Shown here: one piece after another, positions 15,321 through 24,293 of the stretch | How positions within the stretch are numbered: the first letter of the stretch is position 1 | How the letters are laid out: every line of letters starts with the position of its first letter | Assembly (NCBI RefSeq): GCF_012843265.1 | Contig: NZ_JABAIT010000004.1 | Location: 150,980-214,979 of the forward strand | DNA length: 64,000 nt | Direction of reading: 5' to 3' | From: Bacillus sp. DNRA2 | GTDB lineage: Bacteria; Bacillota; Bacilli; Bacillales; Cytobacillaceae | Made by a program: the position numbers and the translations under genes | Notes under the pieces: generated by a model | What the model was told of the DNA's origin: nothing | The model's database searches: none | What the model saw: the letters and a program-made list of their open reading frames with translations, nothing else

Positions 15321-16286
15321 TTAGGTTTCCTGAGTTACTTCACATACTAGTTTGGGATTAGATCCAAAACTGTGGAAAATCATTCCGATGATGACTAAAA
15401 TAATCCCAATCCAGGCTAATGAAGAAGGAATGGCTATTGATAAAACCAGGATTTCTCCTGTTAGAGCAAACAGAACTTCTATTGATTGAGTTGCTTCCAC
15501 TGTCGCCAGTTTCCGCATATTCCCGCGGACCATATCTGTTGCTTTGAAAAATAAAACAGTAGCAATGACACCGGAACTAATCGCCACGATTAAAGCTTGA
15601 AAACTTTGCCCCAGGCTTGGCATTCCGTCGGTAAATAAACCATAGACGAAAAGTAATAACCAAAATGGAAGACTGGCCAAGGTCATTCCGAGTACGCGTT
15701 GATAAGTATCCAGCCGTCCCCCGCACACATCCATCATTTTTCGATTACCTAAAGGATAAGCAAATGATGCGATAATAATGGGGATAACCCCTAATGATAA
15801 TGATTTAAAAGAAAGTTGTTGAGCATGTTCCATCTGCATGAAAACAATACCCAACAGAATAATCAACGATAGGACTAGACCTTTATAAGGAATCTTTCCT
15901 CTAACTTGAACAGGTCCCTTCCTTGTATAAACTGTTTCAAGGAATAGTGGTGCAAGCAATGACCCTGAAATAATGGTGATTTGCCAAGTACCGGCAATGA
16001 GCCAGCCTGGAGAATATGCGGCCGCAAAGCATAACGGAGCATAAAAGAGCCCAAACCCAACAAAGCTCCAGAGCAACCATGTTATCGGTTGTTTTTTCAT
16101 TTCGACTAAGAGTGGACGTAAATTTTTCCGGAACAGGACAATCGCCAACAAAAATGGCACCATAAATATATATCTTAACGACGCGCTCCAAATCCAGCTT
16201 CCTCCTGAAAATTCCATCGAAGCATTCAGAATAAAAGTAAAGGCAAAAAAGAAAGCAGCACAAATCCCTAGCACGATTGCTTGCAA
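15321..16286 (-). CDS. DMT-superfamily multidrug resistance efflux transporter (EmrE-like family)
   Basis: Membrane protein of 321 aa with about ten hydrophobic spans, arranged as a duplicated EamA-like fold. The start is TTG at 16286, placed 5 nt after GGGGGAAG. Signature-like stretches are AFTFILNASMEFSGGSWIWS and AAYSPGWLIAGTWQ. This matches the Firmicutes family annotated as multidrug resistance efflux transporter (PF13536). Substrate specificity is not predictable. It is convergent with pdaA and divergent from yfjP. Confidence 0.8.
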   Translation of the reverse strand: MQAIVLGICAAFFFAFTFILNASMEFSGGSWIWSASLRYIFMVPFLLAIVLFRKNLRPLLVEMKKQPITWLLWSFVGFGLFYAPLCFAAAYSPGWLIAGTWQITIISGSLLAPLFLETVYTRKGPVQVRGKIPYKGLVLSLIILLGIVFMQMEHAQQLSFKSLSLGVIPIIIASFAYPLGNRKMMDVCGGRLDTYQRVLGMTLASLPFWLLLFVYGLFTDGMPSLGQSFQALIVAISSGVIATVLFFKATDMVRGNMRKLATVEATQSIEVLFALTGEILVLSIAIPSSLAWIGIILVIIGMIFHSFGSNPKLVCEVTQET

Positions 16287-16481
16287 ATCAACTTCCCCCG
16301 GTTCTAGTTAGTAGCAAATAATTATTTTAATAATAAAATGTTTTTCCAAAAGATACTATAAAAAAATGAAACAATCGATTATATGCAAATTGTAAAAATC
16401 CGTTCCTATTATGTTTCGGGTTTTATTTTTGGGAAAATGATATAATACGGGATAATGACCAGAAAAGGACGGACTAAACCT

Positions 16482-17348
16482 GTGTGGCAAGAAAATATTA
16501 CAATAACTGGCCCTTACAATTTTGATGAAGTCATACGAAGGCAGGCATTTGACCCGCTACACGTACTATCACTAGACGAGCGCTGGGTGAAGGTACCGCT
16601 GTTAATAGATCATCAACCTATTGTGGTAAAAGTCCAGGCGAACGGAACAACGGAACAGCCAAGTTTCATCGTCACCGGAAGTGAAGAAGTGAAACACGAA
16701 ACGGTCATCGAAACGCTCACTGAGATATTCCAGTGGCATGCTCCGATTGAGGGAGTCTATAATCATTTTCAAAAAACAACCCTAAAGGTATTATTTAACG
16801 AACATTTTGGAGCACCACTTGTCTTGGAATTTGATCCATATGGTTGTTTACTGAAGTGCATCATTCATCAGCAACTCAACATGGCATTTGCCCACACTCT
16901 TTCAACGAGATTTGTTCACACGTTTGGTTATGAAGTGGAAGGTGTTTGGTTTTATCCACGCCCGGAAACAGTTGCACAACTCAAGGTGGAGCAGCTGCGC
17001 GAATTGCAATTCAGTGGTCGCAAGGCAGAATATGTCATCGGCATTGGCAAAGCGATTGTAGAAGGTCAGCTCGATTTGGAAAAAATAAAGCCGCTTACGG
17101 ACGAAGAAGTAATGAAGCAAATGGTCAAACTCCGTGGTGTCGGGCCATGGACGGTCCAAAATTTCCTGTTGTTTGGGCTTGGCAGGTCTAACCTGTTTCC
17201 GATTGCCGACATCGGTATTCAAAATGCTATCAAAAAACTGTTCGGAATGGACCGAAAACCAACCATCGAAGAAATGGAGCATTACAAACAAGATTGGGAA
17301 CCGTACTTAAGCTACGCCTCATTATATTTATGGCGGAGCATCGAATAA
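16482..17348 (+). CDS. yfjP: DNA-3-methyladenine glycosylase, HhH-GPD type (YfjP)
   Basis: Base-excision repair glycosylase of 288 aa that removes alkylated purines. The helix-hairpin-helix motif LRGVGPWTVQ is followed by the catalytic Asp in PIADIGIQ, the AlkA arrangement. I prefer GTG 16482, which has AAAAGGACGG upstream, over ATG 16455. A TATAAT box at 16441-16446 would place the latter almost at the transcript start. The resulting length agrees with B. subtilis YfjP (about 287 aa). It is followed 16 bp later by the methyltransferase gene, as in B. subtilis. Confidence 0.9.
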   Translation: MWQENITITGPYNFDEVIRRQAFDPLHVLSLDERWVKVPLLIDHQPIVVKVQANGTTEQPSFIVTGSEEVKHETVIETLTEIFQWHAPIEGVYNHFQKTTLKVLFNEHFGAPLVLEFDPYGCLLKCIIHQQLNMAFAHTLSTRFVHTFGYEVEGVWFYPRPETVAQLKVEQLRELQFSGRKAEYVIGIGKAIVEGQLDLEKIKPLTDEEVMKQMVKLRGVGPWTVQNFLLFGLGRSNLFPIADIGIQNAIKKLFGMDRKPTIEEMEHYKQDWEPYLSYASLYLWRSIE

Positions 17349-17364
17349 ATTGGAGTGAATTATC

Positions 17365-18753
17365 ATGCAAAAACAAGAAACAGTAAAAATTACCCCGGGA
17401 CAAACCTTCCCGTTAACGATTAAACGACTAGGCATTAATGGGGAAGGCGTTGGCTACTTTAAACGTCAGGTTGTATTTGTACCAGGGGCTCTTCCGGGTG
17501 AAGAAGTGGTCGTTGAGGCGACAAATATTAACCCGAAATTTGCTGAGGCTAAAATTAAAAAGATTCGTAAGCCATCGGAGCACCGCGTAAAACCACTTTG
17601 CCCTGTATACGATGAATGTGGTGGTTGTCAGCTTCAGCATTTGGCTTATGATCAGCAGCTTAAAGAAAAACGCGATATTGTGATTCAATCGTTAGAACGT
17701 CATACGAAACTAGCAGTTGAAAAATTAGACATCCGTCCGACAATCGGTATGGACAACCCATGGGGCTACCGTAATAAAAGCCAATTCCAAGTCGGAATGA
17801 GTTCCACGGGGAAAGTGCTTGCCGGTTTATACGGAATGAACTCTCATCAGATTATTGATATTCAGCAATGTGCTGTGCAGCATCCGCAAACGAATCAGGC
17901 AACGGAAACCGTCCGAAAAATTTTACAGGACTTACAAATTCCTATCTATAATGAAAAGAAACGCAAAGGTATCGTTCGAACCATCGTCACCAGAGTTGGA
18001 GTTCAATCGGGCGAACTGCAAATCGTGTTAATCACTTTTCAAAAGGAACTCCCAAAGAAAGAGTACCTCATTGAAAGAATCGTTGACGTATTGCCAGATG
18101 TTAAATCAATCATGCAAAATGTTAATGGTGCCAAGACTTCACTCATTTTTGGCGAAGAAACGGTTGCATTAGAGGGAGAAGAATTCATTCAAGAAACATT
18201 GGGCGATTTGCAATTTGAATTGTCGGCGCGGACCTTCTTCCAACTAAATCCGGAGCAAACTGTTAAGCTCTACAATGAAGTTAAAAAAGCGGCTGCGCTG
18301 ACCGGAGTTGAAAAAGTGGTTGATGCCTATTGCGGCGTCGGCACAATTGGCTTATGGCTTGCTGACAAAGCAGGTGAAATTCGTGGTATGGACATCATCC
18401 CCGAATCAATTGAAGATGCCAAGAAAAACGCTAAACGACACGGCTTCACCAACACAAAATATGTACCTGGCAAAGCTGAAGAAGTCCTCCCTAAATGGAC
18501 GAAAAAAGGTTGGAAACCGGATGTAATCGTAGTTGACCCACCGCGTACAGGCTTGGACAATCAGTTATTAAATACCATCCTTCAAGTGGAACCGAAGAAA
18601 GTTATTTATGTGTCCTGCAATCCATCGACTTTAGCAAAGGACATCCAGGTGTTGAGTTCGAAGTTTAAGGTAGAGTACCTCCAGCCGGTTGATATGTTCC
18701 CGCAGACATCTCATGTGGAGTGCTGTTCACTACTTGTAAGAAAAGATAATTAA
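17365..18753 (+). CDS. yfjO: RumA/RlmD-family RNA m5U methyltransferase (YfjO)
   Basis: SAM-dependent uracil-5 methyltransferase of 462 aa acting on 23S rRNA-type targets. It has an N-terminal TRAM domain (about 10-68), then a [4Fe-4S] Cys set ([14 protein letters not shown] and a later QQCAVQH). The Rossmann methyltransferase fold carries [11 protein letters not shown], the VDPPRTGLD motif and the catalytic Cys in [12 protein letters not shown]. Bacilli carry two paralogues; the position behind yfjP identifies this one as YfjO, whereas RlmCD (YefA) is encoded elsewhere. RBS TGGAGTG. Confidence 0.93.
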   Translation: MQKQETVKITPGQTFPLTIKRLGINGEGVGYFKRQVVFVPGALPGEEVVVEATNINPKFAEAKIKKIRKPSEHRVKPLCPVYDECGGCQLQHLAYDQQLKEKRDIVIQSLERHTKLAVEKLDIRPTIGMDNPWGYRNKSQFQVGMSSTGKVLAGLYGMNSHQIIDIQQCAVQHPQTNQATETVRKILQDLQIPIYNEKKRKGIVRTIVTRVGVQSGELQIVLITFQKELPKKEYLIERIVDVLPDVKSIMQNVNGAKTSLIFGEETVALEGEEFIQETLGDLQFELSARTFFQLNPEQTVKLYNEVKKAAALTGVEKVVDAYCGVGTIGLWLADKAGEIRGMDIIPESIEDAKKNAKRHGFTNTKYVPGKAEEVLPKWTKKGWKPDVIVVDPPRTGLDNQLLNTILQVEPKKVIYVSCNPSTLAKDIQVLSSKFKVEYLQPVDMFPQTSHVECCSLLVRKDN

Positions 18754-18782
18754 GCTCTAATACAAGCATAGCATCATAGTTT

Positions 18783-18827
18783 AAAGCCTTTCATCAGTTT
18801 TTTGGAACTGATGGGAGGCCTTTTTTA
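18783..18827 (+). terminator. Intrinsic terminator after yfjO
   Basis: AAAGCCT.TCATCAG / CTGATGGGAGGCCTTT with TTTTTTGGAA loop and T-tail. Confidence 0.85.
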
Positions 18828-18980
18828 TGTTGTATGTACAAAAATATTCGTTAACTCTGCGGAAGCTCCTTTACTCCTATATCCGTTTATATTGACTCAT
18901 GAGCGATATGGTACTAAGTTCTTTTTAATCATGCTAAGCATAAACATTTAAAGGGGATAATAACAGAAGGTGTGTTAAGG

Positions 18981-19340
18981 ATGCACGAGATGTCACTTAT
19001 GTTGGAGATCATAAAAATAGTTTCTGAAGACGCTAAATTACATGGTTTTAGTAAAGTAAATAAGATTGAGGTTATTGTTGGTGATTTATCAAACGTATTG
19101 CCTGATGCTCTAGAGTTAGCATTTTTCTATTTTCGAAAACAGGGTTTGGGTATTCTTGATGAAAATACGGAATTAGCTATTATACATGAAGAAGCGAAAG
19201 CACAATGTCAAACATGTCTGTTTGAGTTTATACCAGACTATAGATTGGCAATATGTCCAAAGTGCGAACTACCAAATTGCTTACTGGTTTTTGGTGAAAC
19301 CTTTAAGGTTGAATCATACGAAGGTTGTGATGAACTGTGA
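18981..19340 (+). CDS. hypA: Hydrogenase nickel-incorporation protein HypA
   Basis: Nickel metallochaperone of 119 aa that delivers Ni to [NiFe] hydrogenase precursor with HypB. ATG 18981 gives the obligatory MHEMSL start, in which His2 is a nickel ligand. The zinc site is formed by CQTC and CPKC at about 68-89. This opens the hydrogenase operon; the hypB start overlaps its stop by 4 bp. A promoter-like TTGACT...TACTAA lies at about 18891-18920. The 150 bp upstream otherwise hold only the yfjO terminator and AT-rich spacer. Confidence 0.94.
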   Translation: MHEMSLMLEIIKIVSEDAKLHGFSKVNKIEVIVGDLSNVLPDALELAFFYFRKQGLGILDENTELAIIHEEAKAQCQTCLFEFIPDYRLAICPKCELPNCLLVFGETFKVESYEGCDEL

Positions 19341-20053
19341 AAATCAAGCTACGGGAAGATGTGTTAAAAGATCAAAACCTGGCTGCTGCATTCAATAGAG
19401 AAACGTTCAAAAAAAATCATACGCTTGTCATTAACTTAATGAGCTCTCCAGGAGCAGGTAAAACGACTTTACTAGAAGAAACAATTAAAGCTTTGAGGAA
19501 TGAGTTTCATATGGCTGTGATCGAAGGCGATTTAGCAACGGATTTGGATGCAGAAAGATTACGTTCACTTGGAGTCAAAACGGTTCAGATTAATACAGCA
19601 GGAGGTTGTCATCTAGATGCAAGGATGATTGCGAAAACATTACCGGATTTTAAACTAGACACTATTGATATTCTCCTTATTGAGAACATTGGGAATTTAG
19701 TTTGCCCTGCTAGTTATGATTTAGGACAAGATTATAAAGTGGTGGTTTTAAGTGTCCCTGAAGGAAATGATAAAATTCCGAAATATCCCGTTATGTTTAG
19801 ACGTACCGATGTAACTATCATTAATAAAATAGACCTCCTTCCTTATGTATCTTTCAATTTAGAATTAGCGAAAAAAAACTTAAAAGAAATTAACCCAAAA
19901 GCGCAATTGAAAGCATTATCCGCCAAAACTGGTGAAGGTATGGAAAAATGGATTAATTGGATAAAGGATGCATATCGTCAATGTACAAATTCAAAAAGTA
20001 ATCGTGAAAAGGAAGATACAGGGAGTTGTTTTTCAGAAAATGAAGGGCGGTGA
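19337..20053 (+). CDS. hypB: Hydrogenase maturation GTPase HypB
   Basis: GTP-dependent nickel insertion factor of 238 aa, starting with GTG within the hypA stop (GTGA overlap), so translation is coupled. It has a P-loop SSPGAGKTTLLEE, a metal-binding GGCHLDA motif, the switch region VIEGDLATDLDAERL and NKIDLLPY. There is no His-rich nickel-storage N-terminus. The last ~20 residues (QCTNSKSNREKEDTGSCF...) form an unusual polar Cys-containing tail beyond the normal family end. Confidence 0.94.
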   Translation: MKIKLREDVLKDQNLAAAFNRETFKKNHTLVINLMSSPGAGKTTLLEETIKALRNEFHMAVIEGDLATDLDAERLRSLGVKTVQINTAGGCHLDARMIAKTLPDFKLDTIDILLIENIGNLVCPASYDLGQDYKVVVLSVPEGNDKIPKYPVMFRRTDVTIINKIDLLPYVSFNLELAKKNLKEINPKAQLKALSAKTGEGMEKWINWIKDAYRQCTNSKSNREKEDTGSCFSENEGR

Positions 20054-20059
20054 TTTGAT

Positions 20060-20113
20060 TTGTGCTTAGGGGTACGAGCTAAAGTCATTGAAATAGAGGG
20101 GGAGACCGCTTAA
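20060..20113 (+). pseudogene. hypC: Truncated hypC stub, 17 codons
   Basis: Directly after hypB (6 bp after its stop) a frame beginning with TTG reads MCLGVRAKVIEIEGETA and then stops. This is the N-terminus of HypC, whose essential Cys2 and MCLGVPAKV start are recognisable; the usual Pro is Arg here. HypC is normally 75-90 aa, so about 60 residues are missing. No frame resumes the domain before the next gene 13 bp later, which argues for deletion rather than a frameshift. Whether the stub is translated is unknown. A full hypC must lie elsewhere if this hydrogenase is matured in the standard way. Confidence 0.75.
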
Positions 20114-20126
20114 AGGGGAGAACATC

Positions 20127-20654
20127 ATGCAAAACATCGAAATGATTAGAATGCAAATAAATTATCTTGTTACACAAGCACGCCATGATATTTATACGTT
20201 ATCCTCATTGAGTGACACTTCCATGAAGCCGCAAATTCTTCAACGGTTATGGGATGGATTATCAACTATTCATTTTCTTAGTGAATGGCTGGCAAATCAA
20301 GCGAAAACTGGTTATCAGGTTTTACCTACACAACCATCTATTCCAGTTCCTTCAGGTGTTTTAAATCAGTCACAAATTCCTCCCATTACTCCTTTACCCA
20401 CTACACCTATATCACAGTCTAATCAACGAACGTTTACAATAAGAGAATTAGCCACATTTACTGGGAAAAATGGGAGGCCTGCTTATGTTGCTGTCAATGG
20501 TATTGTCTACAATGTGACAAACAACCGGGCCTGGGCTGCGGCTACCCATTTTGGCTTAATTTCAGGCAAAGATTATACACAGGAATTTGCTTCTTGTCAT
20601 GCAGGGCAACAATCGATCTTAGCTACATTACCAGTTGTAGGGAGGGTGGTTTAA
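20127..20654 (+). CDS. Cytochrome b5-like heme-binding domain protein, 175 aa
   Basis: An N-terminal helical segment (about 1-65) is joined by a Pro/Ser/Gln-rich linker (66-100) to a C-terminal cytochrome b5-like domain (102-175). The domain reads FTIRELATFTGKNGRPAYVA, then NGIVYNVTN and a tail ending LPVVGRVV. Candidate axial heme ligands are H141 (THFG) and H158 (SCHAG). No signal peptide or membrane helix is visible, so it should be cytoplasmic. It sits between the maturation genes and the hydrogenase small subunit, with TAATG coupling to the latter. I infer that it passes electrons from the hydrogenase, in place of the cytochrome b or Rieske partner of other operons. Confidence 0.85.
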   Translation: MQNIEMIRMQINYLVTQARHDIYTLSSLSDTSMKPQILQRLWDGLSTIHFLSEWLANQAKTGYQVLPTQPSIPVPSGVLNQSQIPPITPLPTTPISQSNQRTFTIRELATFTGKNGRPAYVAVNGIVYNVTNNRAWAAATHFGLISGKDYTQEFASCHAGQQSILATLPVVGRVV

Positions 20655-21559
20655 TGGGAGGACAAATTTTGCCGCCAGAGTCTTTAACAAATGAAGCCAT
20701 TGCCCAAAGGTTAACAAGAACGGCACTTGAGAGCCTCAAAAAGGGAATTATCAAGAAAAGAAATCTCATTTACTTAGAATTAAATGGTTGTTCCGGTAAT
20801 ATCATTTCCTTGCTAAACGGGCAGAATCCAGACTTTGAGTACACGTTAAATTCGATGGTTGATCTTAAGTATTGCAATAGTTTAATGGCTGCTGAAGGAG
20901 AGCGGGCCATTGAGAAACTAATAAAGACGATGGACGAAGAGTATATTTTAGCAGTTGAAGGAGCTGTGGCGTTAAAAAATAATGGTTTATACAATATTAT
21001 CGGGAGCTGGCAAGGAAAGCCTCTTACAGGCCTTCAAGCAGCACAGACACTCGGAGAAAAGGCTTCGTATATTTTTGCAGTGGGGGCTTGTGCCACACAT
21101 GGAGGGGTATCAGCGGCAAAACCCAATCCATCCCAATCTGTTGGGCTGCAACAGGTCCTGCCAAACAAAAAGATGATTAAACTTCCCGGATGTCCTGTAC
21201 ATCCAGACTGGTTTTTAGGGACATTAGCACATCTTTTATTATATGGGGAGCCGGAAACAGATAACCTAGACCGGCCTTTAATGTTCTATAGCACGCTTAT
21301 CCATGACCGTTGTCCAAGAAGACCGTTTTTTGACCGTGGGATTTTTGCTGAAAAATTAGGGGATAAAACATGTTTATTTAAGCTTGGATGCCGAGGGCCT
21401 GTGACGAGAGTGGATTGTCCGACAAGGCAATGGAATGGTCATGTGAATTGGCCTATCGGAGATAATACGCCATGTATTGGTTGTGCTCAGTTTGGATTTC
21501 CAGATGCCATGGCGCCGTTCATTAGCTATGATACGACAAGGGTGGTGAAGAATGAGTAA
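20654..21559 (+). CDS. hupS: [NiFe] hydrogenase small subunit, group 2a-like, no Tat signal
   Basis: Electron-transfer subunit of 301 aa. ATG 20654 overlaps the previous stop (TAATG). There is no RRxFxK twin-arginine signal, so the enzyme stays in the cytoplasm. Proximal cluster ligands are C46, C146 (GACATHGG) and C180 (LPGCPVHP). The position normally held by the second Cys of CxxC is N49 (NGCSGNIIS), as in cyanobacterial HupS and other group 2a enzymes. Distal ligands are H217, C220 (IHDRCPRR), C240 and C246 (CLFKLGC). The third cluster uses C255, C274 and C277 (PCIGC). The subgroup call rests on these motifs only. Confidence 0.92.
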   Translation: MGGQILPPESLTNEAIAQRLTRTALESLKKGIIKKRNLIYLELNGCSGNIISLLNGQNPDFEYTLNSMVDLKYCNSLMAAEGERAIEKLIKTMDEEYILAVEGAVALKNNGLYNIIGSWQGKPLTGLQAAQTLGEKASYIFAVGACATHGGVSAAKPNPSQSVGLQQVLPNKKMIKLPGCPVHPDWFLGTLAHLLLYGEPETDNLDRPLMFYSTLIHDRCPRRPFFDRGIFAEKLGDKTCLFKLGCRGPVTRVDCPTRQWNGHVNWPIGDNTPCIGCAQFGFPDAMAPFISYDTTRVVKNE

Positions 21560-22958
21560 GCGAATCGTGATTAATCCATTGACACGCATTAGCGGTTTTA
21601 TGGAAATTGATGTGGTGATCGATCAGAATCAAGTTGTGGATGTTAAAACCAAAGGAAATTTATTTCGCGGCTTTGAGCAAATGTTAGTAGGCAGAAGTCC
21701 GTTCGATGCCGTATATTTTACTCAGCGAATATGCGGCATTTGCTCTGCAGCTCACTCCATGGCTTCATCTCGTGCTTTAGAAGATGCTTTAAACATCGAA
21801 CCAATGGAGCAAGGAAAATATTTACGAGATATCATCCATTGTTGTGAGTTTTTACAAAATCATATCCGCCATTTTTATCAATATACGGTTCCTGACTTTG
21901 TAAAGATTGAGCAAAACACGCTTTTTCAGTCCGACCATGACGATTTTCGATTACCCAAAAACATAAATGACCGGATTTCACAGCATTACTTTGATTCACT
22001 CAAGTTCAGTCGGCTAGCCCATGAGATGTTAGCCGTTTTAGGCGGGAAAGCTCCTCATAATCATGGGGTTTTTATTGGAGGGATAACAGCACAGGCAACA
22101 GCCGAGAAGGTCGTTCATATTGATTCTATTTTAGAGAAAATTTCTAAATTTATTGATGAAAAAATGTTTCCAGATGTATACGACATTGCTCGTTTCTATC
22201 CGGACTATTTTCGATTAGGCGGAGGGTATGGCAACCTTTTAACCTATGGTGCATTTAACTCTTATAAGGAGTTAGGCACGCTTTATGTGAATCCGCTTGT
22301 TTCTACAATGGGATCTGTTGAAACCTTTGATGAAACTAAAATTCAAGAAAAAATAGATTACGCCTATTACCAATCAATAACCAACAGCAATCAACCAAAT
22401 GAGGCATTGACAAAGCCGGATATGGACAAAGAAAAAGCCTATTCTTGGGTGAAGGCACCAAGATATAATGGTCTTCCTTTTGAGGTTGGACCGTTGGCAA
22501 GATTAACCTTAAGCGGGGTGTATAACAATGGAATCTCTGCTATGGATCGAACGATTGCGAGGGCATTAGAAGCAAAGAAAATCACAGAAATTATGAAAAT
22601 ATTACTTCAGCAAATCATTCCAGGAGTAGATGTGCAAAAAAAATATCAACTTCCAGAATTAGCATCCGGAAGGGGGCTAGTGGATACAACCAGAGGGGCA
22701 CTAGGCCATTGGCTAAAGATTATAGATAAGAAAATCTCCTTCTATCAAATTATTACTCCTTCCACATGGGATTTTTCAACTAAGGACGATAATGGATATA
22801 GAGGTACTGCTGAAGAAGCTTTAGTCGGTACACCCATTCAAAATCCAGATAAACCTGCGGAAATAGGCAGAATTCTTCGTTCTTTTGATCCGTGTATGTC
22901 ATGTGCGACTCATGTATATAGTCCAGGTAAACAAGTAAAAACGATAAAGGTATTTTAA
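21552..22958 (+). CDS. hupL: [NiFe] hydrogenase large subunit
   Basis: Catalytic subunit of 468 aa, overlapping the small-subunit gene by 8 bp. The N-terminal NiFe ligands are C61 and C64 (RICGICSAAH). The C-terminal ones are C448 and C451 in FDPCMSCATH. The 14 residues after H454 form the C-terminal extension that the maturation protease removes after Ni insertion. Other family marks are PLTRISGFMEID and GGKAPHNHGVFIGG. All active-site residues I can check are intact, so the enzyme looks functional. Expected reaction: H2 oxidation to electrons and protons. Confidence 0.95.
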   Translation: MSKRIVINPLTRISGFMEIDVVIDQNQVVDVKTKGNLFRGFEQMLVGRSPFDAVYFTQRICGICSAAHSMASSRALEDALNIEPMEQGKYLRDIIHCCEFLQNHIRHFYQYTVPDFVKIEQNTLFQSDHDDFRLPKNINDRISQHYFDSLKFSRLAHEMLAVLGGKAPHNHGVFIGGITAQATAEKVVHIDSILEKISKFIDEKMFPDVYDIARFYPDYFRLGGGYGNLLTYGAFNSYKELGTLYVNPLVSTMGSVETFDETKIQEKIDYAYYQSITNSNQPNEALTKPDMDKEKAYSWVKAPRYNGLPFEVGPLARLTLSGVYNNGISAMDRTIARALEAKKITEIMKILLQQIIPGVDVQKKYQLPELASGRGLVDTTRGALGHWLKIIDKKISFYQIITPSTWDFSTKDDNGYRGTAEEALVGTPIQNPDKPAEIGRILRSFDPCMSCATHVYSPGKQVKTIKVF

Positions 22959-23413
22959 TGGAAAAAATACTCGTTTTAGGTATTGGGAATAGATTAATGA
23001 TGGATGATGGAATTGGAATTTATCTAATTGAGCAACTATCCCAAATAAATCGTACACCTCATGTATCATTTTTGATTGGAGAATCAGATATTGATTACTG
23101 CTTGGATCGAATAATGAAGGCTACATTTGTCATCATTGTGGATGCTGTATTTTCGGGTAGCAAACCAGGAGAGCTTACCGTTTATCCTCTTGCCAATTTA
23201 CATGAATATCAAACTTTAGACATATCAGGGCATAACTTACATTTGTTTCAATCATTGTATCAACAAAAAGAATCAATTAAGGGTTATCTCATTGGAGTGG
23301 AGCCTTATGAGATAAAGTTCCATATTGGATTAAGCAAAACTTTAGGAGAAAAATGGAAAACAATTTTTCAAGATGTATCACAGACTATTGATAGTTTGAT
23401 TGTTAAGAATTGA
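22958..23413 (+). CDS. hupD: Hydrogenase maturation protease
   Basis: Endopeptidase of 151 aa that clips the C-terminal extension of the large subunit. It starts within TAATG of the large-subunit stop. It shows the GIGNRLMMDDGIG motif, the metal-binding Asp in IIVDAVFSG and His in DISGHNL, as in the HycI/HybD/HoxW family. It closes the operon and is followed by a strong terminator. No hypD, hypE or hypF is in the window, so the cyanide-ligand machinery must be encoded elsewhere. Confidence 0.93.
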   Translation: MEKILVLGIGNRLMMDDGIGIYLIEQLSQINRTPHVSFLIGESDIDYCLDRIMKATFVIIVDAVFSGSKPGELTVYPLANLHEYQTLDISGHNLHLFQSLYQQKESIKGYLIGVEPYEIKFHIGLSKTLGEKWKTIFQDVSQTIDSLIVKN

Positions 23414-23465
23414 GTGTGTTATATAGATCTTCAGATGATAAGTTAAAATAAAGGTGCAATCGATT

Positions 23466-23504
23466 AAAAAAGCCCATCAGATTTATTTTCTGATGAGCTT
23501 TTTT
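23466..23504. terminator. Bidirectional terminator after the hydrogenase operon
   Basis: AAAAAGC.CATCAG / CTGATGAGCTTTTTT with ATTTATTTT loop. The convergent membrane protein gene ends just beyond it. Confidence 0.88.
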
Positions 23505-23510
23505 ACGATG

Positions 23511-24002
23511 CTAGCCTGCTTCGTTAATATTAGAGTTACCATTACCATTGATGGACTCATGCAATGAATCCCTGTCACGTATATTTGAAATGGTAGTATC
23601 ATTATTTTTTTTCTTGTCGTTTGCCATAATCTTATATGAACCCCAAGCAACATACAACGAAACCATAAATAAGACGAGTGTAAATGCTGCATGAATAGCA
23701 CCAAGCCAGCCGTAAGGAGTATAGTATTGGAAGTTGATAAAGAAGAATAACACAAAACTTATAACATTATACAATTTGTGGATCCCACCAGCTATACCCA
23801 AAATAAACATAAAGGATGGAATAAACTCAATTACCTTTACTAAATCTCTGTGTTTTTGCCAAAGTCCACCATCAACTGATACGGCTAAACCTGCTAAAGA
23901 AATTTGAGTGATAATCCCCAGCAAAAGAATCCAAGCTAATAGAAAAAATAAGGTTCGTGAGTATTTTTGTGTCTTATTCTTCGCTTTTTCACTTATTATC
24001 AT
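23511..24002 (-). CDS. DUF6220-like membrane protein
   Basis: Protein of 163 aa with four predicted membrane helices, for example FFLLAWILLLGIITQISLAG and IEFIPSFMFILGIAGGI. A hydrophilic Asn/Asp-rich C-terminal tail of about 40 residues follows. The segment GLWQKHRDLVKVIEFIPS, with a His between the first two helices, resembles DUF6220. AATAGGGGG lies 8 nt before ATG 24002. Function unknown. The roughly 290 bp upstream (24003-24293) hold only AT-rich promoter-like sequence and no further gene that I can see. Confidence 0.65.
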   Translation of the reverse strand: MIISEKAKNKTQKYSRTLFFLLAWILLLGIITQISLAGLAVSVDGGLWQKHRDLVKVIEFIPSFMFILGIAGGIHKLYNVISFVLFFFINFQYYTPYGWLGAIHAAFTLVLFMVSLYVAWGSYKIMANDKKKNNDTTISNIRDRDSLHESINGNGNSNINEAG

Positions 24003-24293
24003 TAAAAAGCCCCCTATTTTTTACTTTCAAGACCTAGTCATGCAAACGATTAAGATGATTCCCAATTACTTATGTATTCATAGTCCAAATAGACTATACA
24101 AATGTAATATGAAGAAACAATGTAGAAGTAATGAACTTTCTATGTCATTAATCGAATTTGTATATTGTGATCCAATTAAAATATTGGGCTGATAGTTAAA
24201 AAAATAGAGTTGAAAATGTTATTGCAATAATAATATTGAGTGATATAACATCGAATTAATGATGAACTAAACAAATTATAGGGGAGTCTTTTT

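Noticed and set aside
20060..20113. The hypC stub as a frameshifted but complete hypC
   Set aside because: None of the frames after 20113 continues the HypC domain before the cytochrome b5-like gene starts at 20127, so there is no room for the missing 60 residues.
23483..23755. 90-codon minus-strand frame overlapping the DUF6220-like gene
   Set aside because: It is a different frame of the same strand, without RBS and with no recognisable domain. The overlapping 163-aa frame has four coherent membrane helices and a good RBS.
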